NCBI GenBank assembly: GCA_900544405.1
Contig: UQVA01000001.1
Coordinates: 124,001-188,000 of the forward strand
Reading direction: 5' to 3'
DNA length: 64,000 nucleotides
Source: an uncultured Eubacteriales bacterium
GTDB lineage: Bacteria > Bacillota > Clostridia > Oscillospirales > Oscillospiraceae
The position numbers and the translations under genes are program-made. Of this stretch, positions 50,976 through 60,280 are shown piece after piece. The notes beneath the pieces were generated by a model that was not told the DNA's origin, did no database searches, and saw only the letters and a list, made by a program, of their open reading frames with translations. The stretch's first letter is position 1, and each line of letters opens with the position of its first letter.

Positions 50976-51925
50976 ATTTTCCTGTTTTTGATCTCCATTG
51001 CGATACCCTGGGAGCCCTGGCGGGCATCGACAAAAAGGACCCGGTCCATCTCCGGGACAACAAGTGCCACATTGACCTGAACCGGGCATCCAGTCTGCCG
51101 GGATATGCCCAATGCTTTGCCATTTTTACCACCCCTTACATGGAGGACTGGCATCATGTGTCCCCTGTGACGGTTTTTGAGCGGGACCTGGACGCTTTTC
51201 AGCGGGAAATGGCCCTGAACTGCGGCACTATGGTCCAGGCTTACACGGCTCAGGACGTCCGGGACCATCAGGCCAAGGGCCTCATGTCCGCCATCCTGAC
51301 CATCGAAGGCCCGGCGGGCTTCGGTTTCGACCCGGCTCTGCTGGAGGACCTTTATAAAGCGGGCTTCCGCATTACAACGTTGGGCTGGAACGAAAAGAAC
51401 CCCCTGACCGGCTCCCATGAGACCGGCGGCGGGCTGACGGACCTGGGCCGGGAATACGTCAAGGAAGCCCAGCGGCTGGGGATGCTGGTGGACGTGAGTC
51501 ACATCAGCGACGAGGGCTTCTGGGACATTCTGAAAATCACCAACGGCCCTGTGATTGCCAGTCATTCCAACAGCCGGGCGGTCTGCGGACACAGCCGGAA
51601 CCTGACGGACGATATGTTCCGGGCCATCTGCGAGACCGGCGGTGTAGCGGGCTTCAACCAGTGTGCCCCCTTCGTGGGCAAAAAGCCCACTCTGGACACC
51701 GCCTGCGACCATTTTCTCCATTTTCTGGAGTTGGACCCCACGGGGACCCATATTGCCTTGGGCGGCGACCTGGACGGCTGCGACGAGATGCCGGAGGGCT
51801 TCGAGGGGGTGCAAAGCTATCCGTCCCTGGCAAACCGGCTATTGGTGCGGGGAGTGGACGAAAAGACCCTCCATGGCATTTTCTGGGACAACGCCCTGAA
51901 CGTGCTGGAACGGGCTGGGAACTAA
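50972..51925 (+). CDS. Membrane dipeptidase (renal dipeptidase family, M19)
   Basis: 317 residues. The metal site is visible as FDLHCDTLGAL at the start, a glutamate in TIEGPAGFG, and histidines in VDVSHISDEGFW and ASHSNSRAVCGHSRN. GGDLDGCDEMPEGF near the C-terminus is also typical. It hydrolyses dipeptides, probably including D-amino acid or cysteinyl-glycine types. It has no signal peptide, so it should be cytoplasmic. It overlaps the preceding gene by four bases. Confidence 0.9.
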   Translation: MNFPVFDLHCDTLGALAGIDKKDPVHLRDNKCHIDLNRASSLPGYAQCFAIFTTPYMEDWHHVSPVTVFERDLDAFQREMALNCGTMVQAYTAQDVRDHQAKGLMSAILTIEGPAGFGFDPALLEDLYKAGFRITTLGWNEKNPLTGSHETGGGLTDLGREYVKEAQRLGMLVDVSHISDEGFWDILKITNGPVIASHSNSRAVCGHSRNLTDDMFRAICETGGVAGFNQCAPFVGKKPTLDTACDHFLHFLELDPTGTHIALGGDLDGCDEMPEGFEGVQSYPSLANRLLVRGVDEKTLHGIFWDNALNVLERAGN

Positions 51926-51927
51926 GT

Positions 51928-52620
51928 ATGGCACTGTATGCAATCGGCGACCTGCATCTTGCTTTGGGGTGCGAGAAGCCTATGGACGTGTTCGGCGGGG
52001 CCTGGATAGGGTACATGGATAAGCTCACCGAGGGCCTGTCCGTCATCGGTCCGGAGGACACCACCGTGCTGATGGGGGACCTGTCCTGGGCGCTGGACCT
52101 GAAAGGGGCCGAGGCGGACTTCCGCTGGATCCACGAGCATATCCCCGGCAAGAAAATCATCCTGAAAGGGAATCACGACTACTGGTGGAGCACGGCGGCG
52201 AAATTTTACAAGTTCTGCGCCGATTTCGGCTTCACGGACCAGTGGATTTTGAACAACAACGCCTACGAATACGGGGACTATGCCATCTGCGGCACCCGTG
52301 GCTGGTTTTTTGAGGAATCCAGGAGTTCGCCCCAGGATGAGAAAGTATTCCGCCGGGAACTGATGCGGCTGGAAACCTCCCTGAAAGCGGCAGGGGACAA
52401 GGAAAAACTGGTGTTTCTCCACTATCCGCCCCGGTACAAGGGCTACACCTGCGACGAAATTTTAGAGCTGCTGCGCCGGTATGAGGTCCGCCGCTGTTTT
52501 TACGGCCACCTCCACGGTCCGGCCCAGGGATTGGCTCAGGAGGGCCTCTGGGACGGCACGGAATTCCGTCTGCTGGCGGCCGACCGGCTGAATTTTCGGC
52601 CATTCACGGTAATTTCATAA
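51928..52620 (+). CDS. Calcineurin-like metallophosphoesterase
   Basis: 230 residues. The metal-binding motifs are AIGDLHLALG, LMGDLSWALD, LKGNHDYWW, VFLHYPP and CFYGHLHGP, in family order. I used the ATG at 51928; the longer in-frame extension overlaps the dipeptidase gene. Substrate unknown: family members hit phosphodiesters or nucleotides. It lies 2 nt after the dipeptidase gene and is the last in that unit. Confidence 0.88.
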   Translation: MALYAIGDLHLALGCEKPMDVFGGAWIGYMDKLTEGLSVIGPEDTTVLMGDLSWALDLKGAEADFRWIHEHIPGKKIILKGNHDYWWSTAAKFYKFCADFGFTDQWILNNNAYEYGDYAICGTRGWFFEESRSSPQDEKVFRRELMRLETSLKAAGDKEKLVFLHYPPRYKGYTCDEILELLRRYEVRRCFYGHLHGPAQGLAQEGLWDGTEFRLLAADRLNFRPFTVIS

Positions 52621-52638
52621 AGTTTTTTCAGAAAAGGG

Positions 52639-52667
52639 TGGACAAACGCTCGTTTCTTTGATAAAAT
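52639..52667 (+). promoter_or_regulatory. Promoter of the tig gene
   Basis: TGGACA (52639-52644), 17 bases, TAAAAT (52662-52667), 65 nt before the ATG. No CtsR or HrcA operator was recognised in this leader. Confidence 0.62.
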
Positions 52668-52732
52668 ACTACGGCTATATTGAAAAGTATGGGCTGCACG
52701 TCAGCCTGCAATGATTTGGAGGATTATTTGTT

Positions 52733-54046
52733 ATGAACGTCAAGAGCGTAGAGAAAAACGGCAACAACGCCACCATCGTGGTGGAGATCGACCATGACCT
52801 GATGGAGTCCGGCATCAACAAGGCTTACATGAAGGCCCGGAAGAACATCACCCTGCCCGGCTTCCGGAAGGGCAAGGCTCCCCGGAAGATGATCGAGACC
52901 ATGTACGGCGCTCACGTTTTCTATGAAGATGGCCTGGAAGAGATCTTCCCCCAGGTCTATGACTTCGCCGTGAAGGGCCAGGAGGACCTGAAGGCCATCG
53001 GCCGTCCCAGCCTGACCGATATGCAGATCGACGACGAGAGCAAGACCGTGACCCTGACTCTGACCACCGAACTGTACCCGGAGGTCACTCTGGGCCAGTA
53101 CAAGGACCTGGAAGTGGAGAAGCCCGAGGCGGAAGTCACCGAGGCTCAGGTCCAGGCGGAACTGGACCGGATGGCTGAGAATGTGGCTGCTACCGAGACC
53201 GTGGACGGCCCCGCCAAGGACGGCGACACCGCCAACATCGATTTCCTGGGCACCCTGAACGGCGTTCCCTTCGACGGCGGCAAGGGCGAGAACTATGATC
53301 TGAAGCTGGGCTCTCATTCCTTCGTTCCCGGCTTTGAGGAGCAGGTGGTCGGCATGAGCGCCGGCGAGGAGAAGGACATCGACATCACCTTCCCGGAGAA
53401 CTACCATGAGGACCTGGCCGGAAAGGCAGTTGTGTTCCATGTGAAGGTCAACAAGGTCACCGAGACCATCGTGTCCGCCCAGGATGACGATTTCGCTAGG
53501 GACGTGTCCGAGTTCGACTCCCTGGAGGAACTGAAGAACGACATCCGTGCCAAGGCTCTGAACAACGCTCAGAAGCAGATCGACAACGCTTTCGAGAATG
53601 CCTGCATCGAGAAGGCCGCCGAGAACACCACCGTGGATATGCCCAGCGCTCTGGTGGACAATGAGCTGGACGTGCAGATGGAGCGCTTCGCTTACCAGCT
53701 GCAGATGAGCGGCTACTCCATGGACCAGTACGCCAAGATGATGGGCGGCGACGTGAACTCCATGCGCAATGCCTTCCGGCCCGCTGCCGAGAAGCAGGCC
53801 CGCATCACCGTGACCCTGAACAAGATCGTGGAGGCCGAGAACATCACCGTTTCCGACGAGGAAGTGGAAGCCGAGTACGCCGACCTGGCCAAGCAGTATG
53901 AGCTGGAGTTGGACAAGGTCAAGTCCATGGTTCCCACTGAGGAGATCACCGACAGCCTGAAGAGCAAGAAGGCCATCCGCATCATCGTGGATTCCGCCAA
54001 GGCCGTGGCCCCCGCTGCCAAGGAAGAGACCAAGACCGAGGAATAA
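52733..54046 (+). CDS. tig: Trigger factor
   Basis: 437 residues. The ribosome-binding signature appears as LPGFRKGKAPRKMIE near residue 43. The PPIase domain follows at about 150-240 (DGDTANIDFLGTLNGVPFDGGKGENYDLKLGSHSFVPGFEEQVVG), then the long C-terminal chaperone domain. It meets nascent chains at the ribosome exit. Its place before clpP-clpX-lon is the usual Firmicute order. Confidence 0.96.
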   Translation: MNVKSVEKNGNNATIVVEIDHDLMESGINKAYMKARKNITLPGFRKGKAPRKMIETMYGAHVFYEDGLEEIFPQVYDFAVKGQEDLKAIGRPSLTDMQIDDESKTVTLTLTTELYPEVTLGQYKDLEVEKPEAEVTEAQVQAELDRMAENVAATETVDGPAKDGDTANIDFLGTLNGVPFDGGKGENYDLKLGSHSFVPGFEEQVVGMSAGEEKDIDITFPENYHEDLAGKAVVFHVKVNKVTETIVSAQDDDFARDVSEFDSLEELKNDIRAKALNNAQKQIDNAFENACIEKAAENTTVDMPSALVDNELDVQMERFAYQLQMSGYSMDQYAKMMGGDVNSMRNAFRPAAEKQARITVTLNKIVEAENITVSDEEVEAEYADLAKQYELELDKVKSMVPTEEITDSLKSKKAIRIIVDSAKAVAPAAKEETKTEE

Positions 54047-54097
54047 CCCGGCTCCTCTTTGGTTAGAATTTAGCAAAACCGGAAAGGAGATCATCCT

Positions 54098-54679
54098 ATG
54101 AGTTTGGTACCTTATGTTGTGGAGCAGACCAGCCGGGGAGAGCGCAGCTACGATATTTTCTCCCGGCTGCTCAACGACCGCATCATTTTCCTGTCCGAGG
54201 AAGTGAACGACACCACCGCCAGTCTGGTGGTGGCCCAGCTTCTCTACCTGGAAGCCCAGGACCCGGATAAGGACATTCAGTTCTATATTAACAGCCCCGG
54301 CGGCTCCGTCACCGCAGGTATGGCCATTTACGACACCATGCAGTATATCAAGTGCGACGTGGCCACCATCTGCGTGGGCCTTGCCGCTTCCATGGGCGCC
54401 TTCCTGCTGTCCGCAGGTACCAAGGGCAAGCGTATGGCCCTGCCCAATTCCGAGATCATGATCCACCAGCCCAGCGCTGGTACCCAGGGCCAGATCACGG
54501 ATATGACCATTCACCTGCGGCGGCTGGAAAAGGTGAAGGAGCGGATGAACCGCATCCTCTCCGAGAACACCGGCAAGCCCTATGAGGAAGTGGTGGCCGC
54601 CTGCGAGCGGGACAATTTCCTCTCTCCCCAAGAGGCTCTGGAATTCGGCCTCATCGACCGGGTGCTGGACCGGCACTAA
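54098..54679 (+). CDS. clpP: ATP-dependent Clp protease proteolytic subunit
   Basis: 193 residues. It starts with LVPYVVEQTSRGERSYDIFSRLL, and the catalytic triad is visible: Ser in GLAASMGAFLLSAG, His in MIHQPSAGTQG and Asp in the FGLIDRVLD end. It forms the double heptamer barrel fed by ClpX. RBS GGAAAGGAG precedes it. It lies 51 nt after tig and 26 nt before clpX. Confidence 0.97.
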   Translation: MSLVPYVVEQTSRGERSYDIFSRLLNDRIIFLSEEVNDTTASLVVAQLLYLEAQDPDKDIQFYINSPGGSVTAGMAIYDTMQYIKCDVATICVGLAASMGAFLLSAGTKGKRMALPNSEIMIHQPSAGTQGQITDMTIHLRRLEKVKERMNRILSENTGKPYEEVVAACERDNFLSPQEALEFGLIDRVLDRH

Positions 54680-54705
54680 GACGTTAGAAAGGCGGTAACG
54701 CACCC

Positions 54706-55956
54706 ATGCCTAGAAAAGACGAGCAGCCGGTTCGCTGCTCCTTCTGCGGAAAGACGGAGAAGCAGGCCCGGCTCATTGCCGGACCGGGGGTTTACATTTG
54801 CAGCGACTGCGTGGAGGCCTGCCGTCAGCTTCTGCAGGAGGACCAGAAGGCCGCCGCTCAGGAAAAGCAAGCTTCCGAGGAGCGGCTGCCCACGCCCATG
54901 GAGATGAAGACCTTCATGGACGGCTATATCATCGGGCAGGAGGAGGCAAAAATCGCCCTGTCCGTGGCCGTGTATAACCACTATAAGCGCATTTTCCTGG
55001 CGGACGACTCCGATGTGGAGCTGCAGAAGAGCAATATCCTGCTCATCGGCCCCACCGGCAGCGGCAAGACCCTCTTTGCCCAGACGTTGGCCAAGATTCT
55101 GAACGTTCCCTTCGCCATTGCCGATGCAACCACCCTTACCGAGGCCGGTTACGTCGGCGACGATGTGGAGAATATCCTCCTGCGGCTTCTGCAGGCGGCG
55201 GATTTCGACATCGAGCGGGCGGAGCGGGGCATCATTTACATCGACGAGATGGATAAGATCGCCCGGAAGAGCGAAAATACCTCCATTACCCGGGACGTGT
55301 CCGGCGAGGGCGTTCAGCAGGCACTGCTGAAAATCCTTGAAGGCACCGTGGCCAATGTGCCGCCCCAGGGTGGCCGGAAGCATCCCCAGCAGGAGATGAT
55401 CCCAGTGGACACCACCAATATCCTCTTTATCTGCGGCGGTGCGTTCGACGGTCTGGATAAGATCATCGAGTCCCGGACGGACCGGAGTGCCATCGGCTTC
55501 GATTCTCCGGTGGAGAGCCGGAAGAAGCGGGACCTTGGCAAGCTGTTCTCCCAGGTGGAGCCGGACGATCTGGTGAAATTCGGCATTATTCCGGAATTGG
55601 TGGGCCGCATGCCGGTCATCACCACGCTGAAGGACCTGAAAAAAGAGGACCTGATGCGGATCCTGGTGGAACCGAAGAACGCCCTGACCAAACAGTACCG
55701 GCGGCTTCTGGAGTTGGACAACGTGGAGCTGGAAATTCAGCCCTCCGCTCTGGAGGAGATCGCCCAGCGGGCCATTGACCGTCAGATCGGCGCCCGTGGT
55801 CTGCGGGCCATTATGGAGAAGATCATGACCAAGATCATGTACGAGATTCCCTCGGACCTGACCATCCGAAAGGTCATCATCACGCCGGAATGTGCCAAGG
55901 GCGGCGAGCCGCTGATCCTCCGGGACCCGGAGAATCCCCGAAAGAGCGGGAAATAA
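54706..55956 (+). CDS. clpX: Clp protease ATP-binding subunit ClpX
   Basis: 416 residues. The N-terminal zinc-binding domain has CSFCGKTEKQARLIAGPGVYICSDC. The AAA+ core shows Walker A GPTGSGKTLFAQ and Walker B IIYIDEMDKIA, and the ClpP-docking IGF loop is present (SAIGFDSP). It unfolds substrates for ClpP. A terminator separates it from lon. Confidence 0.97.
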   Translation: MPRKDEQPVRCSFCGKTEKQARLIAGPGVYICSDCVEACRQLLQEDQKAAAQEKQASEERLPTPMEMKTFMDGYIIGQEEAKIALSVAVYNHYKRIFLADDSDVELQKSNILLIGPTGSGKTLFAQTLAKILNVPFAIADATTLTEAGYVGDDVENILLRLLQAADFDIERAERGIIYIDEMDKIARKSENTSITRDVSGEGVQQALLKILEGTVANVPPQGGRKHPQQEMIPVDTTNILFICGGAFDGLDKIIESRTDRSAIGFDSPVESRKKRDLGKLFSQVEPDDLVKFGIIPELVGRMPVITTLKDLKKEDLMRILVEPKNALTKQYRRLLELDNVELEIQPSALEEIAQRAIDRQIGARGLRAIMEKIMTKIMYEIPSDLTIRKVIITPECAKGGEPLILRDPENPRKSGK

Positions 55957-55966
55957 AGCCATTTGC

Positions 55967-55993
55967 AAGGGGGTAGGCAGCTACCCCCTTTTT
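55967..55993 (+). terminator. Terminator between clpX and lon
   Basis: AAGGGGGTAG-GCAG-CTACCCCCTT followed by TTT: a ten-base perfect stem. It ends the tig-clpP-clpX unit or lowers expression of lon. Confidence 0.88.
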
Positions 55994-56023
55994 CCCAATT
56001 CTCTTGAAGAAAGGAGAATTTTT

Positions 56024-58429
56024 ATGAGTACCAATGAACAAACCCAGCTTTACCCGGTGCTGGCTCTCCGCGGCCTGGCTGTTTTCCCCAAGCAGACCGT
56101 TCATTTTGACGTGGGCCGGGACAAATCCGTGAAGGCTCTGGAAGAAGCCATGAAGCGGGACCAGAAGATTTTGCTGTCCCCTCAGTTTGACCTGGAGATC
56201 GAGGACCCCGGCTATGAGGACCTGGCGGCTATCGGCACCGTGGGCCAGATCAAGCAGGTCCTGCGGGCCCCCGGCGAGAATACCCGGGTGCTGGTGGAAG
56301 GCCTGTTCCGGGCCAATCTGAAAGACCTGACCCGCACCAGCCCCTATCTGGAGGGCCATGTGGAGGCCATTTCTGAAGTGGAGCCGGTGGGCTCCGCCCG
56401 GGAGAAGGCTCTGTGCCGCCGGGCCATCAACGTTTATTCCGATTACCTGACCCTGGTGGACCATCCCTCCCAGAGCCTGCTGCTGCGGCTCATGGCCTCC
56501 CAGGACTGCGGCTATGTGGCCGATACCATCGCCCAGAATTCCGGCATCGAGTTTTCCGACAAGGCGGAAATGCTGGAGCTTCTGGACCCCCAACTGCGGT
56601 TGGAATGGTGCATTCACGCCCTTTTGGAGGAGATTCAGGTCCTGAAACTGGAAGATGAAATTCAGGACAAGACCCGTGCGGAAATGGACCAGCAGCAGCG
56701 GGACTATTATCTGCGGGAACAGATCAAGGTCATGCAGGACGAACTGGGCGATGGGGACGACGCCTCTGAAATCGACAGCTATGAGAAGGACATTCTGGCA
56801 CTGAAACTGCCGGAGGACACGGAAAAGAAGCTGCTGAAAGACGTGGACCGCCTGAAAAAGCAGCCCTTCGGCTCCTCCGAGGGAGCGGTGCTTCGCGGCT
56901 ATCTGGACACGGTGCTGGAGTTGCCCTGGAACGTGACCACCAAGGAACGGGTGGATGTGGCCGCCGCCAAGCGGATTTTGGACAAGGACCACTTCGGTAT
57001 GGAGAAGGTCAAGGAGCGTATCCTGGAGACCCTGGCCGTGCGGAAAATGGCCCCGGAGATGCCGCCGCAGATCCTCTGCCTGGTGGGACCTCCCGGTGTG
57101 GGCAAGACCTCCGTGGCCTATTCCATTGCCCGGAGCCTGAACCGGAAGCTGGCCCGTATCTCCCTGGGCGGCGTCCGGGACGAGGCCGACATCCGAGGCC
57201 ACCGGAAAACCTATGTGGGCGCCATGCCCGGCCGAATCATCACCGCCCTGACCCAGGCAGGCAGCATGAATCCCGTGTTGCTGCTGGACGAGGTGGACAA
57301 AATGGGCTCCGATTACCGGGGAGACCCCAGCGCCGCTTTGCTGGAAGTGCTGGATGCGGAGCAGAACAAGACCTACCGGGACCACTACCTGGAAATTCCT
57401 GTGGACCTGAGCAACGTCATGTTCATCACCACCGCCAACACCCTGGACACCATCCCCCGGCCCCTGCTGGACCGGATGGAGGTCATTGAACTGGGTTCCT
57501 ATACGGATGAAGAGAAGCTGATGATCGCCAAGGACCATCTTGTCCCTAAGCAGTTGGAGAAGCACGGCCTGAAAAAGAGCCAGCTGCGGCTTTCCGACGA
57601 TGCCATCCGGGAGATCATCCGCTGCTACACCCGGGAATCCGGCGTCCGCAGTCTGGAACGGCTGTTGGCACAGATTTGCCGGAAGGCCGACAAAATGCTC
57701 CTGGACGATCCCGAATTGCAGCGGGTGAAGGTCACGGGCACCAACCTGGAAGACTTCCTTGGGGTCCGGAAATTCCTGCCGGACCGGCTGCCGGAGGGGG
57801 ACCAGGTGGGCCTGGTGACGGGGCTGGCCTGGACATCCGTGGGCGGCGAGACCCTGGAAGTGGAAGTCAACGTCATGGACGGCTCCGGCAAGCTGGAACT
57901 CACCGGCAACCTGGGCGACGTGATGAAGGAATCCGCCCATGCGGCTCTGAGCTACATCCGGGCCAATGCCGCCAAGCTGGGGGTCCCCGGCGACTTCTAT
58001 AAGACCAAGGACATTCATGTCCACTTCCCGGAGGGGGCCGTGCCCAAGGATGGGCCTTCCGCCGGTGTCACCGTCTGCACCGCCATGGTCAGCGCTCTGA
58101 CGGGCCAGACCGTCCGGCAGGACGTGGCCATGACCGGAGAAATCTCCCTCCGTGGCCGGGTGCTGCCCATCGGCGGCTTGAAGGAAAAGACCATGGCCGC
58201 CATGCGTCACGGAATTCACACGGTAGTCATTCCGGAGGACAACGTCCGGGATTTGGAGGAAATCGACCAGACTGTTCGCCGTGCTTTGACCTTTGTGCCT
58301 GCCAAGACTGTGGACACGGTGCTGGAAACGGCCCTGAACCGGCCTCAGGAGGCGGCGCCTGCGCTGCTTTCGCCCATCCCGGAGACGGCCATCCGCAAGC
58401 GGAAGCCCAAGCCCGGCATTCAGCAGTGA
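56024..58429 (+). CDS. lon: ATP-dependent protease Lon
   Basis: 801 residues, standard LonA. N-terminal substrate domain (LYPVLALRGLAVFP), AAA+ core with GPPGVGKTSVA and VLLLDEVDKMGSDYRGDP, and the protease domain with the catalytic serine in KDGPSAGVTV and lysine in GGLKEKTMAAMR. It degrades damaged and regulatory proteins. The end lies 9 nt from engB, so those two are co-transcribed. Confidence 0.97.
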   Translation: MSTNEQTQLYPVLALRGLAVFPKQTVHFDVGRDKSVKALEEAMKRDQKILLSPQFDLEIEDPGYEDLAAIGTVGQIKQVLRAPGENTRVLVEGLFRANLKDLTRTSPYLEGHVEAISEVEPVGSAREKALCRRAINVYSDYLTLVDHPSQSLLLRLMASQDCGYVADTIAQNSGIEFSDKAEMLELLDPQLRLEWCIHALLEEIQVLKLEDEIQDKTRAEMDQQQRDYYLREQIKVMQDELGDGDDASEIDSYEKDILALKLPEDTEKKLLKDVDRLKKQPFGSSEGAVLRGYLDTVLELPWNVTTKERVDVAAAKRILDKDHFGMEKVKERILETLAVRKMAPEMPPQILCLVGPPGVGKTSVAYSIARSLNRKLARISLGGVRDEADIRGHRKTYVGAMPGRIITALTQAGSMNPVLLLDEVDKMGSDYRGDPSAALLEVLDAEQNKTYRDHYLEIPVDLSNVMFITTANTLDTIPRPLLDRMEVIELGSYTDEEKLMIAKDHLVPKQLEKHGLKKSQLRLSDDAIREIIRCYTRESGVRSLERLLAQICRKADKMLLDDPELQRVKVTGTNLEDFLGVRKFLPDRLPEGDQVGLVTGLAWTSVGGETLEVEVNVMDGSGKLELTGNLGDVMKESAHAALSYIRANAAKLGVPGDFYKTKDIHVHFPEGAVPKDGPSAGVTVCTAMVSALTGQTVRQDVAMTGEISLRGRVLPIGGLKEKTMAAMRHGIHTVVIPEDNVRDLEEIDQTVRRALTFVPAKTVDTVLETALNRPQEAAPALLSPIPETAIRKRKPKPGIQQ

Positions 58430-58438
58430 GGTGCAGGT

Positions 58439-59023
58439 ATGAATTTTCAACAGGCAGAATTTGTGCTTTCGGCGGCTTCCCCGGCGGATTTTCCCAAAAA
58501 CCGACTGCCGGAAATTGCCTTCGCAGGCAAATCCAACGTGGGCAAATCCTCGGTTATCAACCGGGTTCTGCAGCGGAAAAACTTCGCCAGGGTAGGGGAC
58601 ACCCCTGGAAAGACCATCCATGTGAATTACTTCTGCATTGACCGGAAGTGCTATTTTGTGGACTTGCCCGGCTACGGCTACGCTAAGGTCTCCCAGAAGG
58701 AAAAGGAACGCTGGGGGAAGCTGATGGAGGATTATTTCGCCGCTCAGCGCATCGATTTGGGCGTTCTGATCGTGGATTACCGCCATCCGCCTACGAATAA
58801 CGACGTGACCATGGCCCAATGGTTCCTGGACAGCGGCTGCCCCTTCGTGGTCGTTGCCAACAAGCAGGATAAGCTGAAAAAAAGCGACCTGGTCCCTAAT
58901 CTGGAAACTATCCGCCGGGATCTGGAGTTGCCCGAAACCTGCCCTGTCATTCCCTTCTCCGCCGAGAAGGGCGTGGGCCGGGAGGACCTGGTCCGGCATA
59001 TTCTGGTTGCCGTAAAAGAATAA
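58439..59023 (+). CDS. engB: Ribosome biogenesis GTP-binding protein EngB (YsxC)
   Basis: 194 residues with FAGKSNVGKSSVIN (G1), the TPGKT switch segment, VDLPGYGYAKVS (G3), NKQDKLKK (G4) and FSAEKGVG (G5). It helps late 50S subunit assembly. It follows lon directly, the standard Firmicute arrangement, and is followed by a strong terminator. Confidence 0.96.
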   Translation: MNFQQAEFVLSAASPADFPKNRLPEIAFAGKSNVGKSSVINRVLQRKNFARVGDTPGKTIHVNYFCIDRKCYFVDLPGYGYAKVSQKEKERWGKLMEDYFAAQRIDLGVLIVDYRHPPTNNDVTMAQWFLDSGCPFVVVANKQDKLKKSDLVPNLETIRRDLELPETCPVIPFSAEKGVGREDLVRHILVAVKE

Positions 59024-59026
59024 CAG

Positions 59027-59058
59027 AATCCCGGCCTTTTGAAAAAGGCCGGGATTTT
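59027..59058. terminator. Terminator of lon-engB
   Basis: AATCCCGGCCTTTT pairs with AAAAGGCCGGGATT around a two to three-base loop, then TTCT; it is nearly symmetrical and could work in both directions. Confidence 0.88.
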
Positions 59059-59075
59059 CTGCCGATAAGATATGG

Positions 59076-59105
59076 GGAAAAAGCAGCCTCCGGAAGGAGA
59101 CTGCC
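59076..59105 (-). terminator. Terminator of the aldolase gene
   Basis: On the minus strand GCAGTCTCC-TTCC-GGAGGCTGC (one mismatch) is followed by TTTTTCC, 20 nt past the aldolase stop. Confidence 0.78.
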
Positions 59106-59124
59106 TTTTCTTGTTTTGGGGAAA

Positions 59125-60093
59125 TTAAGCCTTGCCGGCGCAGCCCAGAACGTCCACCAGCTTGTGGCGAACCAGTTCCTTGATGTTGGCACGGGCGGGC
59201 TTCAGGTACTCACGAGGATCGAACTTGTCGGGATGCTCGTCGAAGAACTGACGGATGGTGCCGGTCATGGCAAGACGCAGGTCGGAGTCGATGTTGATCT
59301 TGCAGACGGACAGCTCGGCAGCGTGACGCAGCTGCTCCTCGGGGATACCCACAGCGTCGGGCATCTTGCCGCCGTGGCTGTTGATCATCTTCACGTACTC
59401 CTGGGGCACGGAAGAGGAGCCATGCAGCACGATGGGGAAGCCGGGCAGACGCTTGGAGACCTCTTCCAGCACGTCGAAGCGCAGGGGAGGCGGAACCAGA
59501 ACGCCCTTCTCGTTCCGGGTGCACTGAGCAGCCGTGAACTTGTAAGCGCCGTGAGAGGTGCCGATGGCGATGGCCAGGGAGTCACAGCCGGTCTTGGAGA
59601 CGAACTCCTCGACTTCCTCGGGACGGGTGTAGGAGGCAGCACCATGCTCCACCTTCACTTCGTCCTCGATGCCGGCCAGGGTGCCCAGCTCAGCCTCGAC
59701 CACAACACCGTGATCGTGAGCGTACTCGACCACCTTACGGGTGATCTCGATGTTCTCGGCGAAGGGCTTGGAGGAAGCGTCGATCATAACGGAGGTGAAA
59801 CCGCCGTCGATGCAGCTCTTGCAGGTCTCGAAGTCAGGGCCATGGTCCAGATGCAGCACGATGGGAATTTCGGGGCACTCGATGACGGCGGCCTCAACCA
59901 ACTTCACGAGATAGGTGTGGTTGGCGTAGGCGCGTGCGCCCTTGGAAACCTGCAGGATCACAGGAGCCTTTTCCTCACGGCAGGCCTCGGTGATGCCCTG
60001 AACGATCTCCATGTTGTTGACGTTGAAAGCGCCGATGGCGTAGCCGCCGTCGTATGCCTTCTTGAACATTTCGGTAGAAGTTACCAGAGCCAT
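59125..60093 (-). CDS. fba: Class II fructose-bisphosphate aldolase
   Basis: 322 residues. Zinc-site histidines are in VLHLDHGPDFETC and KVEHGAASY, and VLHGSSSVPQEYVK holds the phosphate-binding region. GAFNVNNMEIVQGI near the start is also typical. I prefer the ATG at 60093 (MALVTS) because AAAGGA lies at the right distance; an ATG three codons upstream (60102) is too close to that RBS. It splits fructose-1,6-bisphosphate in glycolysis. It is divergent from the phosphofructokinase gene. Confidence 0.94.
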   Translation of the reverse strand: MALVTSTEMFKKAYDGGYAIGAFNVNNMEIVQGITEACREEKAPVILQVSKGARAYANHTYLVKLVEAAVIECPEIPIVLHLDHGPDFETCKSCIDGGFTSVMIDASSKPFAENIEITRKVVEYAHDHGVVVEAELGTLAGIEDEVKVEHGAASYTRPEEVEEFVSKTGCDSLAIAIGTSHGAYKFTAAQCTRNEKGVLVPPPLRFDVLEEVSKRLPGFPIVLHGSSSVPQEYVKMINSHGGKMPDAVGIPEEQLRHAAELSVCKINIDSDLRLAMTGTIRQFFDEHPDKFDPREYLKPARANIKELVRHKLVDVLGCAGKA

Positions 60094-60146
60094 AGGAATC
60101 ATTCCTTTCTAAATTCAGCGGCTCACGCCGCCTCTTTTCGCCTCCT

Positions 60147-60174
60147 ATTATACCACGTTTTTTCCACATTTCAA
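60147..60174 (-). promoter_or_regulatory. Promoter of the aldolase gene
   Basis: TTGAAA (60174-60169), 16 bases, TATAAT (60152-60147) on the minus strand, with a TGG just before the -10 box. It faces away from the phosphofructokinase promoter, which lies within 40 nt. Confidence 0.72.
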
Positions 60175-60183
60175 TAAAAATAT

Positions 60184-60212
60184 TTGCTATTTGCGGCGGG
60201 GCGTGCTATAAT
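60184..60212 (+). promoter_or_regulatory. Promoter of the phosphofructokinase gene
   Basis: TTGCTA (60184-60189), 17 bases, TATAAT (60207-60212), with an extended -10 TGC. Transcription would begin about 60 nt before the ATG. Confidence 0.78.
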
Positions 60213-60280
60213 TTAAGCGTATGGGCTCCGCAGTGCGGAACTCAGCCGAAAAGTATCCTATTTTTGGAGGTATCCGAATC

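Noticed and set aside
55880..58999. Open frame of 1039 codons antisense to lon and engB
   Set aside because: Fully opposite to conserved lon and engB, with no family motifs and composition typical of shadow frames.
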